In this document: piece after piece, positions 15,189-24,445 of the stretch
How the letters are laid out: each line of letters opens with the position of its first letter
Position numbering within the stretch: the stretch's first letter is position 1
From: Streptomyces goshikiensis
GTDB taxonomy: Bacteria; Actinomycetota; Actinomycetes; Streptomycetales; Streptomycetaceae
Assembly: GCF_014650555.1 (NCBI RefSeq)
Contig: NZ_BMVE01000021.1
Coordinates: 1-64,000, forward strand
Length of the DNA stretch: 64,000 nucleotides
Reading direction: 5' to 3'
The notes under the pieces: model-generated
What the model saw: only the letters and a program-made list of their open reading frames with translations
Told to the model about the DNA's origin: nothing
Databases searched by the model: none
Position numbers and translations under genes: made by a program

Positions 15189-16643
15189 TCAGCCGGCCGC
15201 CGGGGTCTTCCTGGCCGGGAGCAGGAAGACGAGTACGGCCGCCAGTACCGCGATGGAGCAGGTGGTCAGCGACGACATCGCGAAGGCGTGGCCCGCGGCC
15301 TCGGCCCTGCCGTCGGCTTCGGGGTGGAAGGAGTCGAAGAAGACCGCTCCGATCACGGCGACGCCCAGCGCGCCACCGATCTGCTGCGCGGTCGACAGCA
15401 CCCCGGACGCCATGCCCACCGTCTCGGGGGCGATCCGGCTCAGGACCGTGTTCAGCAGCGGCGTGATCAGCAGTCCGCCGCCGACGCTCTGGAACATCAG
15501 GGTGGGGATGACCAGCAGGGGCGTCAGCCGCGGCCCGGAGAGCAGGACGACCGCGGTGGCCAGGTACCCGGCCGCGAGCACCACCGCACCGACCTCCAGC
15601 ACGCGCCGGCCGTACTTCGGCACCAGCCGGCCCGCGGCCTTGCTGAAGACGAAGAAGGTCACCGCGGCCGGGGTGTACACCAGTCCCGCGCCGAGCGCCG
15701 ACATTCCGAGTCCCTCCTGCAGCGAGATGGACAGGGCCAGGTAGTAGGAGGTCAGCAGCGCGTACACGGCCAGCACCAGGACGATGCCGAGCGAGAACGA
15801 ACGCTGCGAGAACAGGCTCAGCCTCATCAGCGGGTCCCCGCCGCGCCGGTCGATCCCGCGCTCCAGTGCCACGAACAGCGCGAAGGCGGCGAGGCTCGCG
15901 GCGAAGCAGGCCCAGGTCCACCAGGGCCAGCCCGCCTCGCGCCCCTGGATGAGCGGGAACGTGAGCAGCAGGAGGGCGGAGCTCAGGGCGAGTACGCCCG
16001 GCACGTCGAGCTTGCGGGTGCCCGGCGCCCGGGACTCCGGTACGCACCTCGCCGCGCAGACGATCGTCACGACGCCGATCGGGACGTTGACCCAGAACAC
16101 CGACCGCCAGCCGGTGCCGAACAGGTCGGCGCCGATCAGCAGACCGCCGACGAGCTGTCCGCCCATGGTCGCCAGGCCGATCACGATGCCCAGGGTGCCG
16201 AACACCCGGTGCCGCGCGTTCTCGGGGACGATGAGGGTGATGACGGCGAAGACCTGGGGCACCATCAGGGCCGCGCCCACGCCCTGGACGATGCGGGCCC
16301 CGATGAGGGCGCCCGGGTCCTGGGCGAGAGCGCAGGCCAGTGAGGCCAGGGTGAAGACGGCGGTGCCGGTGATGAACACCCGCTTGCGGCCGTACAGGTC
16401 CGCGAGGCGTCCGCCGGTGATCATGAACACGGCGTAGCTCAGCTGGTAGCCGGCGAGGATCCACTGCAACTGGCCGACGGAAGCGTCCAGGTCGGCCTGG
16501 ATGGCGGGGCCCGCGACCACGACGATGAACGAGTCGAGGATGGCCATGAACATGCCCACCATCACGACCGACACGGCGGGCCATGGCACCGCGGGAGCGG
16601 CTTGCGGCCCCGCAGCGACGGCTTCTGCTTCGGCATTCGTCAC
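15189..16643 (-). CDS. MFS transporter, DHA2-type 14-helix drug exporter
   Basis: A 484-residue protein from a GTG at 16643 (AAGGGG upstream). It has about 14 membrane helices. DHA2 hallmarks are seen: MFMAILDSFIVVVAGPAI in helix 1, WILAGYQLSYAVFMITGGRLADLYGRKRV in helix 2 and loop 2-3, GARIVQGVGAALMVPQ in helix 4, and a motif-C-like GGQLVGGLLIGADLFGTGWR in helix 5. These proteins are proton-driven exporters of hydrophobic drugs. It is divergent from the reductase-acetyltransferase fusion at 16912, with 268 bases between; no TetR partner is adjacent. Confidence 0.92.
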   Translation of the reverse strand: MTNAEAEAVAAGPQAAPAVPWPAVSVVMVGMFMAILDSFIVVVAGPAIQADLDASVGQLQWILAGYQLSYAVFMITGGRLADLYGRKRVFITGTAVFTLASLACALAQDPGALIGARIVQGVGAALMVPQVFAVITLIVPENARHRVFGTLGIVIGLATMGGQLVGGLLIGADLFGTGWRSVFWVNVPIGVVTIVCAARCVPESRAPGTRKLDVPGVLALSSALLLLTFPLIQGREAGWPWWTWACFAASLAAFALFVALERGIDRRGGDPLMRLSLFSQRSFSLGIVLVLAVYALLTSYYLALSISLQEGLGMSALGAGLVYTPAAVTFFVFSKAAGRLVPKYGRRVLEVGAVVLAAGYLATAVVLLSGPRLTPLLVIPTLMFQSVGGGLLITPLLNTVLSRIAPETVGMASGVLSTAQQIGGALGVAVIGAVFFDSFHPEADGRAEAAGHAFAMSSLTTCSIAVLAAVLVFLLPARKTPAAG

Positions 16644-16911
16644 GAACGCGTCCCCTTCTCGTCTTTCCGCTCCGTGCTGGACATGACGGCCCGGCGAGAT
16701 GAGTGTACGCACGACCGTATGTTTACTTCAACGGCCTGGGGAGGCGAGCCCGAAGGGCCATCCGGTTCACGTCGGCGGTGCCCGTCGAGGGTGACCGTCC
16801 TTGGCGCCTGGGCGACTGGCCACGTTACGTCGAGGTGACTGATGCCTGCGGCAAGGCCGGCGCCTTAGCGTCAGTGACATCACCAGGCGCCGGACAACGA
16901 AAGCAGGACGC

Positions 16912-18444
16912 GTGCGCAAGCTCACCTACTACGTCGGCACCACCCTCGACGGATTCATCGCGGGCCCCGACGGTCAGTTCGACTTCTTCCCCTTCGAGGG
17001 CGATCTCGCCGCCGCGCTGCTGGCGGAGTATCCCGAGACGATCCCCGCCCACGGCCGGGGGCCGCTGGGCCTCGACGGGGTCGCCAACAAGCGTTTCGAC
17101 ACGGTGCTGATGGGCCGTGTCACCTACGAGCCGGGTCTCGCGGCCGGGGTCACCAGCCCCTACCCCCACCTGAAGCAGTACGTCTTCTCCCGCACCCTGG
17201 CTCAGCTCGACCCCGCCGTGGAGGTCGTCCCCACCGACCCGGTGGCGTTCGTCCGCGACCTCAAGAAGCAGGACGGGGAGGGCATCTGGCTGTGTGGCGG
17301 GGCGAATCTGGCCGGACAACTACTGGAGGAGATCGACGAGTTGATCATCAAGCGCTACCCCGTCGTCATCGGCTCCGGCATACCGCTCTTCGACGCACCG
17401 TTCCGTCCGGCCGGCTTCAAGCTGACCGACTCCCGGGTCTTCAACACCGGCGCCGCCATCACCACCTACGCGAAGGAGACGAGCATCCCGATACTGCTCC
17501 GCCCCACGACCGAGGCCGACCTCGACCGTGTCACCGCCGTGACGGTCGATGAACCGGTCGGCTGGATCCCCGCCGACCGGTACCTGGAGGAACTCAAGGA
17601 GGGCATGTACCGCCCCGAGTGGACCTGGATCGCCGAGCAGGACGGCCGGGTCGTGGCCCGGGCCCTGTGGTGGGGCCGGGCGACCAGCGAGCACCCGGTC
17701 GCGCTGGACTGCCTGTACGTCGACCCCTCGGTCGCCGACCGCGCCGCCCTCGGGTCCAGGCTGATCAGCGCGGGCCTGCGGGCCTTCGCCGAGCAGGGCG
17801 CGGCCAAGCTCCCGCTCTACAACCTGACCCTGCCCAACGGCTGGCGCGAGGACCCCGCCACCGTCGCGGCCGCCGACTGGCGGCGGGACGCCGCGCTGGG
17901 AGCCGGACTGACCGACGTGGTCGAGCGGCTGCGCCTGGAATGGACGCCCGAGGCCGGGCTCCCCGCATCCAGGGGGCGCCTCGTCTTCACCGAGGGCACG
18001 GACGAGGAGTTCCTGGACGTCTTCCGGCGGATCGCCGTGGGCAGCCTGGACGGGGAGACCCGCCGAAACCTGGTGGAGATGGGCGCGGAAGCCACCGCCC
18101 GCGAGGAAGTGGACTTCTACCTCAGCTGCCCGGGGGAGCGGTCGTGGTGGCGCCTTGCCCGCACCCCCGACGGGAAGGTCGCCGGGCTGGCCCTGCCCTC
18201 GGCGACGCCGTACTCCCGCAACGTCGGCTACCTGGGCGTCGTCCCCGAACTGCGCGGACAGGGATACGTCGACGACGTGCTCGCCGAGATCACCCGGGTG
18301 CAGGTGGAGGCGGGGGCCGAGCTGATCACCGCCACCACCGACACCGACAACGCGCCGATGGCCGCGGCGTTCGCCCGGGCCGGCTACCGGACCACCCAGA
18401 CCCGGCTGATCTGGTCGGCGCCGGAGCCGGGCCCCGCTTCATGA
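16912..18444 (+). CDS. Dihydrofolate-reductase-like domain fused to two GNAT domains
   Basis: A 510-residue protein from a GTG at 16912. Residues 1-190 form a RibD-C/dihydrofolate-reductase-like domain: YYVGTTLDGFIAGPDGQFD at the start, VLMGRVTYE, then WLCGGANLAGQLLEEIDELI and a C-terminal strand. Residues about 195-340 and 355-505 are GNAT-like halves; the second has YLGVVPELRGQGYVDDVLAE, the acetyl-CoA-binding motif, and TDTDNAPMAAAFARAGYRTT. The two families often occur as separate Streptomyces proteins; here one open frame with no internal start signal joins them. Substrates are unknown. A frameshift-free join suggests a true fusion. Confidence 0.82.
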   Translation: MRKLTYYVGTTLDGFIAGPDGQFDFFPFEGDLAAALLAEYPETIPAHGRGPLGLDGVANKRFDTVLMGRVTYEPGLAAGVTSPYPHLKQYVFSRTLAQLDPAVEVVPTDPVAFVRDLKKQDGEGIWLCGGANLAGQLLEEIDELIIKRYPVVIGSGIPLFDAPFRPAGFKLTDSRVFNTGAAITTYAKETSIPILLRPTTEADLDRVTAVTVDEPVGWIPADRYLEELKEGMYRPEWTWIAEQDGRVVARALWWGRATSEHPVALDCLYVDPSVADRAALGSRLISAGLRAFAEQGAAKLPLYNLTLPNGWREDPATVAAADWRRDAALGAGLTDVVERLRLEWTPEAGLPASRGRLVFTEGTDEEFLDVFRRIAVGSLDGETRRNLVEMGAEATAREEVDFYLSCPGERSWWRLARTPDGKVAGLALPSATPYSRNVGYLGVVPELRGQGYVDDVLAEITRVQVEAGAELITATTDTDNAPMAAAFARAGYRTTQTRLIWSAPEPGPAS

Positions 18445-18481
18445 GGCCGGCCGCTCCATGAAGCCGTGTGCCTCATGAAGC
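18436..18481. terminator. Bidirectional inverted repeat between convergent genes
   Basis: GCTTCATGAGGC (18436-18447) and its exact complement GCCTCATGAAGC (18470-18481) bracket a third related copy. The first arm contains the stop codon of the fusion gene. It separates that gene from the convergent LuxR regulator. Confidence 0.65.
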
Positions 18482-18489
18482 CGCCCGCC

Positions 18490-21165
18490 TCACGAGGCCA
18501 GCAGGTCGGCGAGCTCGGTGCGGGAAGTGACGCCCAGCTTCGGGAAGGCGCGGTAGAGGTGGTGCCCGACCGTGCGCGGGCTCAGGAACAGCTGGGCACC
18601 GATCTCCCGGTTGCTGGCACCGGCCGCCGCCAGCCGAACCACCTCGCGCTCCTGCGGGCTCAGCAGACTGATCGGCCCGTCCTCGTGCACGGTCAGCCCC
18701 GTCTCCCCACCCGCGGCGCCGAGTTCCGTCCGGGCCCGGTCGGCCCAGGGCCGCGCCCCCAGCCGTTCGAAAGCGTCAAGAGCGGCGCGCAACTGGTCCC
18801 GGGCATCGATCTGGCGGCGCAGGCGACGCAGCCACTCCCCGTACAGCAGCGCCGTACGGGCCCGGTCGTAGTCGCTGCCGCCCTCGTGCAGGGCCAGCGC
18901 CGCGATGAAGTGCCCCTCGGCCTCACCGTCCGGGCCGGTCAGCGCCAGGCAGCGGCGTGCCGAGGCGGCGAGGGCGTCCTGTCCCAGCGCGGTCGCCCAC
19001 TCCCCGAGCGCCCGGGCCGCCTCCGACGCCCGCTCAGGGCGGCCGGCCCGTACCGCGGCCTCGACCACATCCGGCAGCAGGAGCAGACGGAGCAGCGGGT
19101 GGCCCACCTCCTCAGCCGCCGCCTCCAACCGCTCCAGAGCCGTATCCGCCCGTCCCAGGCCGAGTTCGAGCACGCCCAGCGCCCACAGGGCGTCCGCCGT
19201 GCCCCGGCCCACCCCGCGCGGCCGGGTGTACTCCAACGCTTCGCCGGTGAGCGTACGGACCCGCTCCTCCTCGCCCCGGACGGCGGCCGGCATCGCCAGG
19301 GCGGCACGCAGATGAGCGGCCCGGTGAGCCAGGTCGTAGTACTCGGCCAGCTGGAGCGCCTCGGCGGCCCGCGCCGACGCCTCCTCATGGTGGCCCAGAG
19401 ACAGCTCCGTCTGGACCAGCAGATGCAGCGCGGTGGGCAGCCAGCCGCTGACGCCCTGGTCGCGGCAGTGCGCGACGACCGCGGCGGCGGCATCCCGGGC
19501 CGCCGGGTGATCGCCCGTCAACTGCAAGTAGATCCCGGTCATCAGACGATCCATCACGCCATCGGCCGGGGCATTCGCGAGTGCACGCAGTGCCTCCAGC
19601 CCGCCGGGCACGTCACCGCCGAACAGCCCGGCCGGTACGGCCAGCACCGGCAGGGCGGGGGAGCGGAGCGCGATCTCCCCGATCAGCGCGGCGTCCCCGG
19701 CGCAGAACGCCGCGTGGACCGCATCGGTCAGCAGCGAGGCCGTCATGTCCGGCCGCTCGACGCCCGTCAGGTCCGCGCTGTCGACCAGGATCCGAGCCGC
19801 CGCCCGCGGCCTGCGGTACCCCAGCTCGACCACGGCCCGGGCGCGCGCGAAGCTCGCCGCGACGCCCGCGTCCTCCAGCGGCAGCGGCACCTGGTCGGCC
19901 AGCGCGCCGCACCGCTCGTCCTGTCCGGCATCCGCGGCCCGCTGCGCCGCCGACACCAGCCGCCGCGCCCGCGACCGCGGATCCGCGGTGAGCCGGGCGG
20001 CACGCTCGTACGCGGCGGACGCCGACGCCATCGCCTGCCGGCTGTCCGCCCACTCGGCGACGCGTTCCAGTTCCTCGGCGACCGTCTCGTCCGGTCCCGT
20101 CGACGCGGCGGCCAGGTGCCAGGCCCGCCGGTGCGCCTGACCGGCCTCACCCAGCGCCCCGGCCAGCGCCCGGTGCGCGGCGATCCGCCGGGCGAGCGGG
20201 GCGCCCTGGTACGCGGCGTACCGCACCAGCGGGTGCCGGAACCGCAGGGCCTCACCGGAGAGCAGGACGAACCCGGCGCGCTCGGCCGGCTCCAGGTCCT
20301 CGACCGCCGCGCCGAGCCCGCCCGCCGCGCGCAGCACCACGGTGAGGTCGCCCGTGTCGTCGGCGGCGGCCACCAGCAGCACCAGCTGGGCGGCTTCGGG
20401 AAGCCGGCGGATCTGTTCCAGGAAGCCGTCCTGGAGCCGGCTCGGCAACCCGGCCGCCGCGTCGGGCAGTACGGACGGCCCGAGCCGCCCGGCGCGCTGG
20501 GCCGGGGTGAGCGCCGCCGACAGTTCGATCAGGGCCAGCGGGTTGCCGCGGGCCTCCTCGATGACGCGGTCCACGACGTACGGCGGCAGGCCCGCCACCA
20601 ACTCGGCCGCATCCCCCCGGTCCAGCCCCTCTACCAGCAGCCGGGGCAGCCCCTTCACGGCGGCGCCGGGCGCCCCGTCGCGGACCGCGAAGAGCATCAC
20701 CACGCCCTCGGCCCGGAGCCGGCGCGCGGCGAAGGCCAGCATGTCCACCGAAGGCTGGTCGAGCCACTGGGCATCGTCGACCAGGCACAGCAGCGGGCCG
20801 TCGGCCGCGGCCTCCGACAGGAGCGTGAGAACCGCGAGCCCGACGCTGAAGCGATCGCGCACGCCTTCACCGCTCAGGCCGAACGCCGACCGCAACGCAG
20901 CCGCCTGGGGCTCCGGCAACGCGTCGACCAGGTCCATCACCGGCAGGAAGAGCTGGTGCAGCCCACCGAAGGCCATCTCCATCTCGGACTCGATGCCCTC
21001 GACCCGCAACACCCGCACGCCGTGCGCCTGCTGCGCGGCATGGTCGAGCAGCGCGGTCTTCCCGATCCCGGCCTCACCGTGCACCAGCAGGACACCACTC
21101 GCCCCCCGGCGGGCATCCGCGAGCAACCGCTCGATCCGCTCCCGCTCCGCGTACCGCCCCCGCAC
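18490..21165 (-). CDS. Large ATP-binding LuxR-family (LAL) regulator
   Basis: An 891-residue protein from a GTG start. The N-terminal ATPase module has Walker A GEAGIGKT at 30-37 and a Walker B-type LLCLVDDAQWLD, followed by ARGNPLALIELSAAL, the GxP region of STAND regulators. A long alpha-helical repeat region fills about 300-810. The C-terminal LSPQEREVVRLAAAGASNRE segment begins a LuxR/GerE helix-turn-helix (about 825-888). Members such as MalT bind an inducer, oligomerise with ATP and activate target promoters. Its target is not clear; the neighbours on both sides are acetyltransferases. Confidence 0.92.
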   Translation of the reverse strand: MRGRYAERERIERLLADARRGASGVLLVHGEAGIGKTALLDHAAQQAHGVRVLRVEGIESEMEMAFGGLHQLFLPVMDLVDALPEPQAAALRSAFGLSGEGVRDRFSVGLAVLTLLSEAAADGPLLCLVDDAQWLDQPSVDMLAFAARRLRAEGVVMLFAVRDGAPGAAVKGLPRLLVEGLDRGDAAELVAGLPPYVVDRVIEEARGNPLALIELSAALTPAQRAGRLGPSVLPDAAAGLPSRLQDGFLEQIRRLPEAAQLVLLVAAADDTGDLTVVLRAAGGLGAAVEDLEPAERAGFVLLSGEALRFRHPLVRYAAYQGAPLARRIAAHRALAGALGEAGQAHRRAWHLAAASTGPDETVAEELERVAEWADSRQAMASASAAYERAARLTADPRSRARRLVSAAQRAADAGQDERCGALADQVPLPLEDAGVAASFARARAVVELGYRRPRAAARILVDSADLTGVERPDMTASLLTDAVHAAFCAGDAALIGEIALRSPALPVLAVPAGLFGGDVPGGLEALRALANAPADGVMDRLMTGIYLQLTGDHPAARDAAAAVVAHCRDQGVSGWLPTALHLLVQTELSLGHHEEASARAAEALQLAEYYDLAHRAAHLRAALAMPAAVRGEEERVRTLTGEALEYTRPRGVGRGTADALWALGVLELGLGRADTALERLEAAAEEVGHPLLRLLLLPDVVEAAVRAGRPERASEAARALGEWATALGQDALAASARRCLALTGPDGEAEGHFIAALALHEGGSDYDRARTALLYGEWLRRLRRQIDARDQLRAALDAFERLGARPWADRARTELGAAGGETGLTVHEDGPISLLSPQEREVVRLAAAGASNREIGAQLFLSPRTVGHHLYRAFPKLGVTSRTELADLLAS

Positions 21166-21362
21166 GACCCACCCCCGACTTCCCGTGTACGGACCACCCC
21201 GCTCGGGCCCGACGGGGCCGCGCGACAGCTCCCGGAGACTATCCCGGTGATCACCGGCTCACCGGCACCAGGGCTGGTGGTGGCGGCCGCCGCCAGGCGG
21301 GGGTCTGCCGGGGCCGGGCGTCCTCCGTGATCCGCCGCGACTCCTGATGTAATAATCGCTGC

Positions 21363-22058
21363 ATGAGTTCACCCATTACCCACGAGGGAGAAGTCTTGCC
21401 TTTCGCGCACACGGCCGAGGCCGTACACGCATGGGTCCACGGTTGGTCCGCTTCGCGCGGCGCAGCCGAACCCGCACCTTCCGCCTGGGGGTTCACCATC
21501 GACGTGGGCCTGTCCGGACACGTCATGCGCCACGTCCTGCACGCTGCGGACGAGGCGACCGTCCGCAAGATCACCGAGCACACCACCGCGCCCGGCGTCT
21601 GGCTGAAGGCCTTCCTTCCACCGGAAACGCTCGAACCCTGGCTCGCCCCTGGCTGGCACCTCGCCGGCGGAGCCGGCTACCTGATGTCCGCCCCCCTGCC
21701 CGTCGCCACCACCCGGGCCCCGGGCTCCGTCCCCGAGGGCTACCGGATGGACACCTGGACGCGTGACGGCGTCACCCGCGCCCTGGTGCGCACCACCGAC
21801 GGCGCCTTCGCCGCGCGCGGCCAGATCGCCGTCACCGGCCACAGCGCCGTCGTCGACCAGGTGGAGACCGACCGGGCCCACCAGCGCCGCGGCCTGGGGC
21901 GCCTGGTGATGCACGGGCTCACCGAGGCCGCCGCGGCGCAGGGGGCCACGGCAGGCGTACTGGGCGCGACACCAGAGGGCCGCGCCCTGTACGAGACGAC
22001 AGGATGGCGGGTACTGGCCCCGCTGACCAGCGCCCTGCGGGGCCCGGACCCGCATTGA
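21363..22058 (+). CDS. GNAT family N-acetyltransferase
   Basis: A 231-residue protein divergent from the LuxR regulator with 197 bases between. The catalytic GNAT part is C-terminal: VDQVETDRAHQRRGLGRLVM (about 165-184) is motif A, with the R/Q-x-x-G-x-G/A acetyl-CoA loop, and TPEGRALYETTGWRVL follows. The N-terminal half (HAWVHGWSASRGAAEPAPSAWGF) resembles Streptomyces acetyltransferases with an extra alpha/beta domain. The substrate is unknown. Its ATG is clear and the flanking intergenic DNA may hold sites for the LuxR protein. Confidence 0.85.
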   Translation: MSSPITHEGEVLPFAHTAEAVHAWVHGWSASRGAAEPAPSAWGFTIDVGLSGHVMRHVLHAADEATVRKITEHTTAPGVWLKAFLPPETLEPWLAPGWHLAGGAGYLMSAPLPVATTRAPGSVPEGYRMDTWTRDGVTRALVRTTDGAFAARGQIAVTGHSAVVDQVETDRAHQRRGLGRLVMHGLTEAAAAQGATAGVLGATPEGRALYETTGWRVLAPLTSALRGPDPH

Positions 22059-22119
22059 CCACGGCGGGGGAGCGGTGAGGCGCGGCCCGGAGCCGCCTGC
22101 GAACGACTCCCGTACTCGC

Positions 22120-22491
22120 TCAAGCGGCCGTCGTACGGCCCGCCGCCGCCTCGATGACCTCGTCCAGCACCTCGCGGGAGCGCACCAGATCGCCGATCAT
22201 CCGGTCGATCCGCCCCCGCTCCGCGGCCAGTTCGGCCACCAGCGCCGGAGTGGCGCGCACCGACGGGCCGCCGTCCTCGTCCCGCATACAGGGCAGGATC
22301 TGCGCGATCTTCGTGCTGTTGAGGCCGGCCGCATAGAGCTCTTGGATCCGGATGACCCGGTCGACCGCCCGCTCGGGGAAGTCCCGGTGGCCGCCGGGCG
22401 TCCGGTCCGACACGAGCAGGCCCTGCTGCTCGTAGTAGCGCAGCGAACGCTGACCGACCCCGGTGCGCGCCGCCAGTTCACCGATCCGCAT
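22120..22491 (-). CDS. MerR-family regulator (SoxR/redox-type neighbour of an ene-reductase)
   Basis: A 123-residue protein. The N-terminal MRIGELAARTGVGQRSLRYY helix-turn-helix and EQQGLLVSDRTPGGHRDFPE wing are classic MerR; a long dimerising helix follows (LVAELAAERGRIDRMIGDLV). One cysteine, in ILPCMRDEDGG, sits in the region where related regulators sense effectors, but no Cys-rich metal loop is present. It is divergent from the Old Yellow Enzyme gene, with a 14-base palindrome between them, so it very probably controls that gene in response to an electrophile or oxidant. Confidence 0.9.
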   Translation of the reverse strand: MRIGELAARTGVGQRSLRYYEQQGLLVSDRTPGGHRDFPERAVDRVIRIQELYAAGLNSTKIAQILPCMRDEDGGPSVRATPALVAELAAERGRIDRMIGDLVRSREVLDEVIEAAAGRTTAA

Positions 22492-22513
22492 GCCCCACCC
22501 CAGCTCTTGAACC

Positions 22514-22527
22514 TGACACCGGTGTCA
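22514..22527. promoter_or_regulatory. MerR-type operator in divergent promoter
   Basis: TGACACCGGTGTCA is a perfect 14-base palindrome in the 53-base gap between the MerR gene and the ene-reductase. Its arms overlap TTGACA-like -35 elements on both strands, the usual placement for MerR regulators. The ene-reductase ATG is 18 bases downstream, so its leader is very short. Confidence 0.7.
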
Positions 22528-22544
22528 ACTTCTACGGTACCGGC

Positions 22545-23684
22545 ATGACGCAGACACAGCACGCTCCCGCCGCCTCCCGCCTCTTCGAACCCGCCCGCCT
22601 CGGCAGCCTGGACCTGCCCAACCGCCTGGTGATGGCCCCGCTGACGCGCAACCGCGCCGGGGCCGACGGCGTCCCCGGCGAACTCATGGCCAAGTACTAC
22701 GCGCAGCGCGCCTCGGCCGGCCTGATCATCGCCGAAGCCAGCACCCCGAACGCCGTCGGGCAGAGCTACCCCCACATCCCCGGCATCCACACACCGGCGC
22801 AGATCGCAGGCTGGCACCGGGTCACCGAGGCCGTGCGGGCCGCCGGCGGCGGGGGGATGTTCCTTCAGCTCCAGCACGGCGGCCGGGTCGGCCACCCCGA
22901 GACCAGCGGGCAGGTGCCGCTCGCCCCGTCCGCGGTCAGGTTCCCCGAGCGGCTGCACACCCCCGGCGGCCTCCGGGACGGCGTCGTACCGCGCGCGATG
23001 ACCGCCGAGGACATACGGACCACGGTGGCCGACTTCGCGAGCGCCGCCCGCGGCGCCGTCGAGGCGGGGTTCGCCGGAGTGGAGGTGCACTCCGCCAACG
23101 GCCACCTGCTGCACCAGTTCCTGGCCCGCAACACCAACCGCCGTACCGACGAGTGGGGCGGCTCCGCCCTGAACCGCATCCGGTTCCCCGTCGAGGTGGT
23201 CCGGGCCGTCGCCGAAGCCATCGGCCCGGAGCGGGTCGGCGTACGCATCTCGCCCGGACGGGACGTCAACGGGATCGAGGAGGGCGACACCGAGGACATC
23301 TACCCGGCGCTGGTCAAGGCCCTGGCAGACCTCGCGCCGGTCTACCTGCACCAGGTCCACGCCGACCCCGACCAGCCCGCCTACGCGCAGATCCGCCGGG
23401 ACTGGCCCGGCACCCTGATCGCCAACCCGGCCCTCTCCCGCGAGGAGGTCGCGGCCGACGGCGGCAAGCGGCGGGGCGAGCGCCTGCTGTCCGAGGGCGC
23501 CGATCTCGTGGCGCTCGGCCGGGGCTTCCTCGCCAACCCCGACTTCGTGGAGCGGCTGCGTACGGGCGCGCCGCTGGGCGAGGTCCGTCCGGAGTTCCTG
23601 ATGCACGTACACGGCGCGGAGGGCTACACCGACTACCCCGCCCTCGGCGCCCACGAACGCCACACAGGCCGCCTGAGCGACTGA
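22545..23684 (+). CDS. Old Yellow Enzyme family ene-reductase
   Basis: A 379-residue FMN-dependent alkene reductase of the NemA/OYE family. Signatures are NRLVMAPLTRNRA near 26-38 (flavin site), QLQHGGRVGH near 108-117, HSANGHLLHQFL (182-193), TDEWGGS, and ALGRGFLANPD near the C-terminus. H182 and N185 match the substrate-binding H191/N194 pair of yeast OYE1, but the proton-donor tyrosine (OYE1 Y196) is replaced by H187. OYEs reduce activated C=C bonds of enones, nitro compounds and maleimides with NAD(P)H. Control by the divergent MerR protein fits a detoxification role. Confidence 0.92.
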   Translation: MTQTQHAPAASRLFEPARLGSLDLPNRLVMAPLTRNRAGADGVPGELMAKYYAQRASAGLIIAEASTPNAVGQSYPHIPGIHTPAQIAGWHRVTEAVRAAGGGGMFLQLQHGGRVGHPETSGQVPLAPSAVRFPERLHTPGGLRDGVVPRAMTAEDIRTTVADFASAARGAVEAGFAGVEVHSANGHLLHQFLARNTNRRTDEWGGSALNRIRFPVEVVRAVAEAIGPERVGVRISPGRDVNGIEEGDTEDIYPALVKALADLAPVYLHQVHADPDQPAYAQIRRDWPGTLIANPALSREEVAADGGKRRGERLLSEGADLVALGRGFLANPDFVERLRTGAPLGEVRPEFLMHVHGAEGYTDYPALGAHERHTGRLSD

Positions 23685-23711
23685 TCCGTGCTTCGGGGCG
23701 GGGCGGGGACG

Positions 23712-24170
23712 TCAGGACAGCCGGCACGTGTGGAACCGGTTGGAGCGGACGTTCCCGAACGACGCGGGGAGCCGGGCGATGCCCTGGTCAGGGCGGATGG
23801 TCCGACTCTGCCCCCGGTACTCCGTACCGCTGTACACGGTGACGCACCGACCCCACAGCCGGCCGTCGCGGCGCCAGGTTCCGGCGCTGCTCCACACCGA
23901 TGCGCCACCGTTGAAGCCGACGTACGCGGTCGTTTCCGGATAGCTCGGCATGTCCTGCGAGACGAAGCTCGCCACCCCCGTGTAGTCGGGGCCGGTCCAG
24001 CCGCACACCCAGCCGGAGGGGCACGGCTCGGCCGGGGCGAGGCCGGCCCGCGCCGGCGGGGCGAAGGCGACGCAGAGCGCACAGACAGCGGCAGCGGCCG
24101 CTACCCTCCACCTCACATCGCGCGGGCGGCGGTCGCTGCGCCGTCCTTCGGCCAGGGCGCGTACGGTCAC
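23712..24170 (-). CDS. Secreted peptidase-inhibitor I36-like protein
   Basis: About 152 residues from a GTG at 24170; GTG codons at 24116, 24179, 24185 and 24224 are alternatives and no ribosome site is decisive. A hydrophobic Ala-rich signal segment (AAAAAVCALCVAFAPPARA) is followed by a mature domain of about 110 residues with SGWVCGWTGPDYTG, SSAGTWRRDGRLWGRCV and EYRGQSRTIRPDQG, the pattern of peptidase inhibitor family I36 (the fold of the Streptomyces metalloproteinase inhibitor). Four cysteines fit two disulfides. It would act outside the cell against metallopeptidases. Confidence 0.75.
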   Translation of the reverse strand: MTVRALAEGRRSDRRPRDVRWRVAAAAAVCALCVAFAPPARAGLAPAEPCPSGWVCGWTGPDYTGVASFVSQDMPSYPETTAYVGFNGGASVWSSAGTWRRDGRLWGRCVTVYSGTEYRGQSRTIRPDQGIARLPASFGNVRSNRFHTCRLS

Positions 24171-24445
24171 GAGGATCACCGCCACTTTCCGGGAGGATGA
24201 CCTGCGGGGGCTGTTCCATCGCACCTCCGTTCCGCCTTGATCGCACCACCAGACGCGCCGGCCGGTCTCGCGCACACGAGAGGCAGGCTCCCGACGCGTT
24301 ACGTGGTTCAGTGCTGCCCGAGCGGAGCTCCGGCGGCCCTCTTCGGCCAACTCCCGCACGGCTGGCGCCATTCCGACGGCAAACGCCCGTGTTCCCAGGC
24401 GCCCTGCGAGAATCGGGGGACGGGGACGAACAAGGAGGCGCGGAA

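Noticed and set aside
14388..16343. A 651-codon plus-strand frame over the MFS gene
   Set aside because: Shadow of the transporter and the mycothiol-type enzyme; no signal peptide, helix pattern or motif of its own.
18466..21330. A 954-codon open frame on the plus strand
   Set aside because: It lies exactly opposite the LuxR-family regulator. Its Gln/Arg/Gly-rich composition is the usual antisense artefact of GC-rich coding DNA, with no ribosome site or domain.
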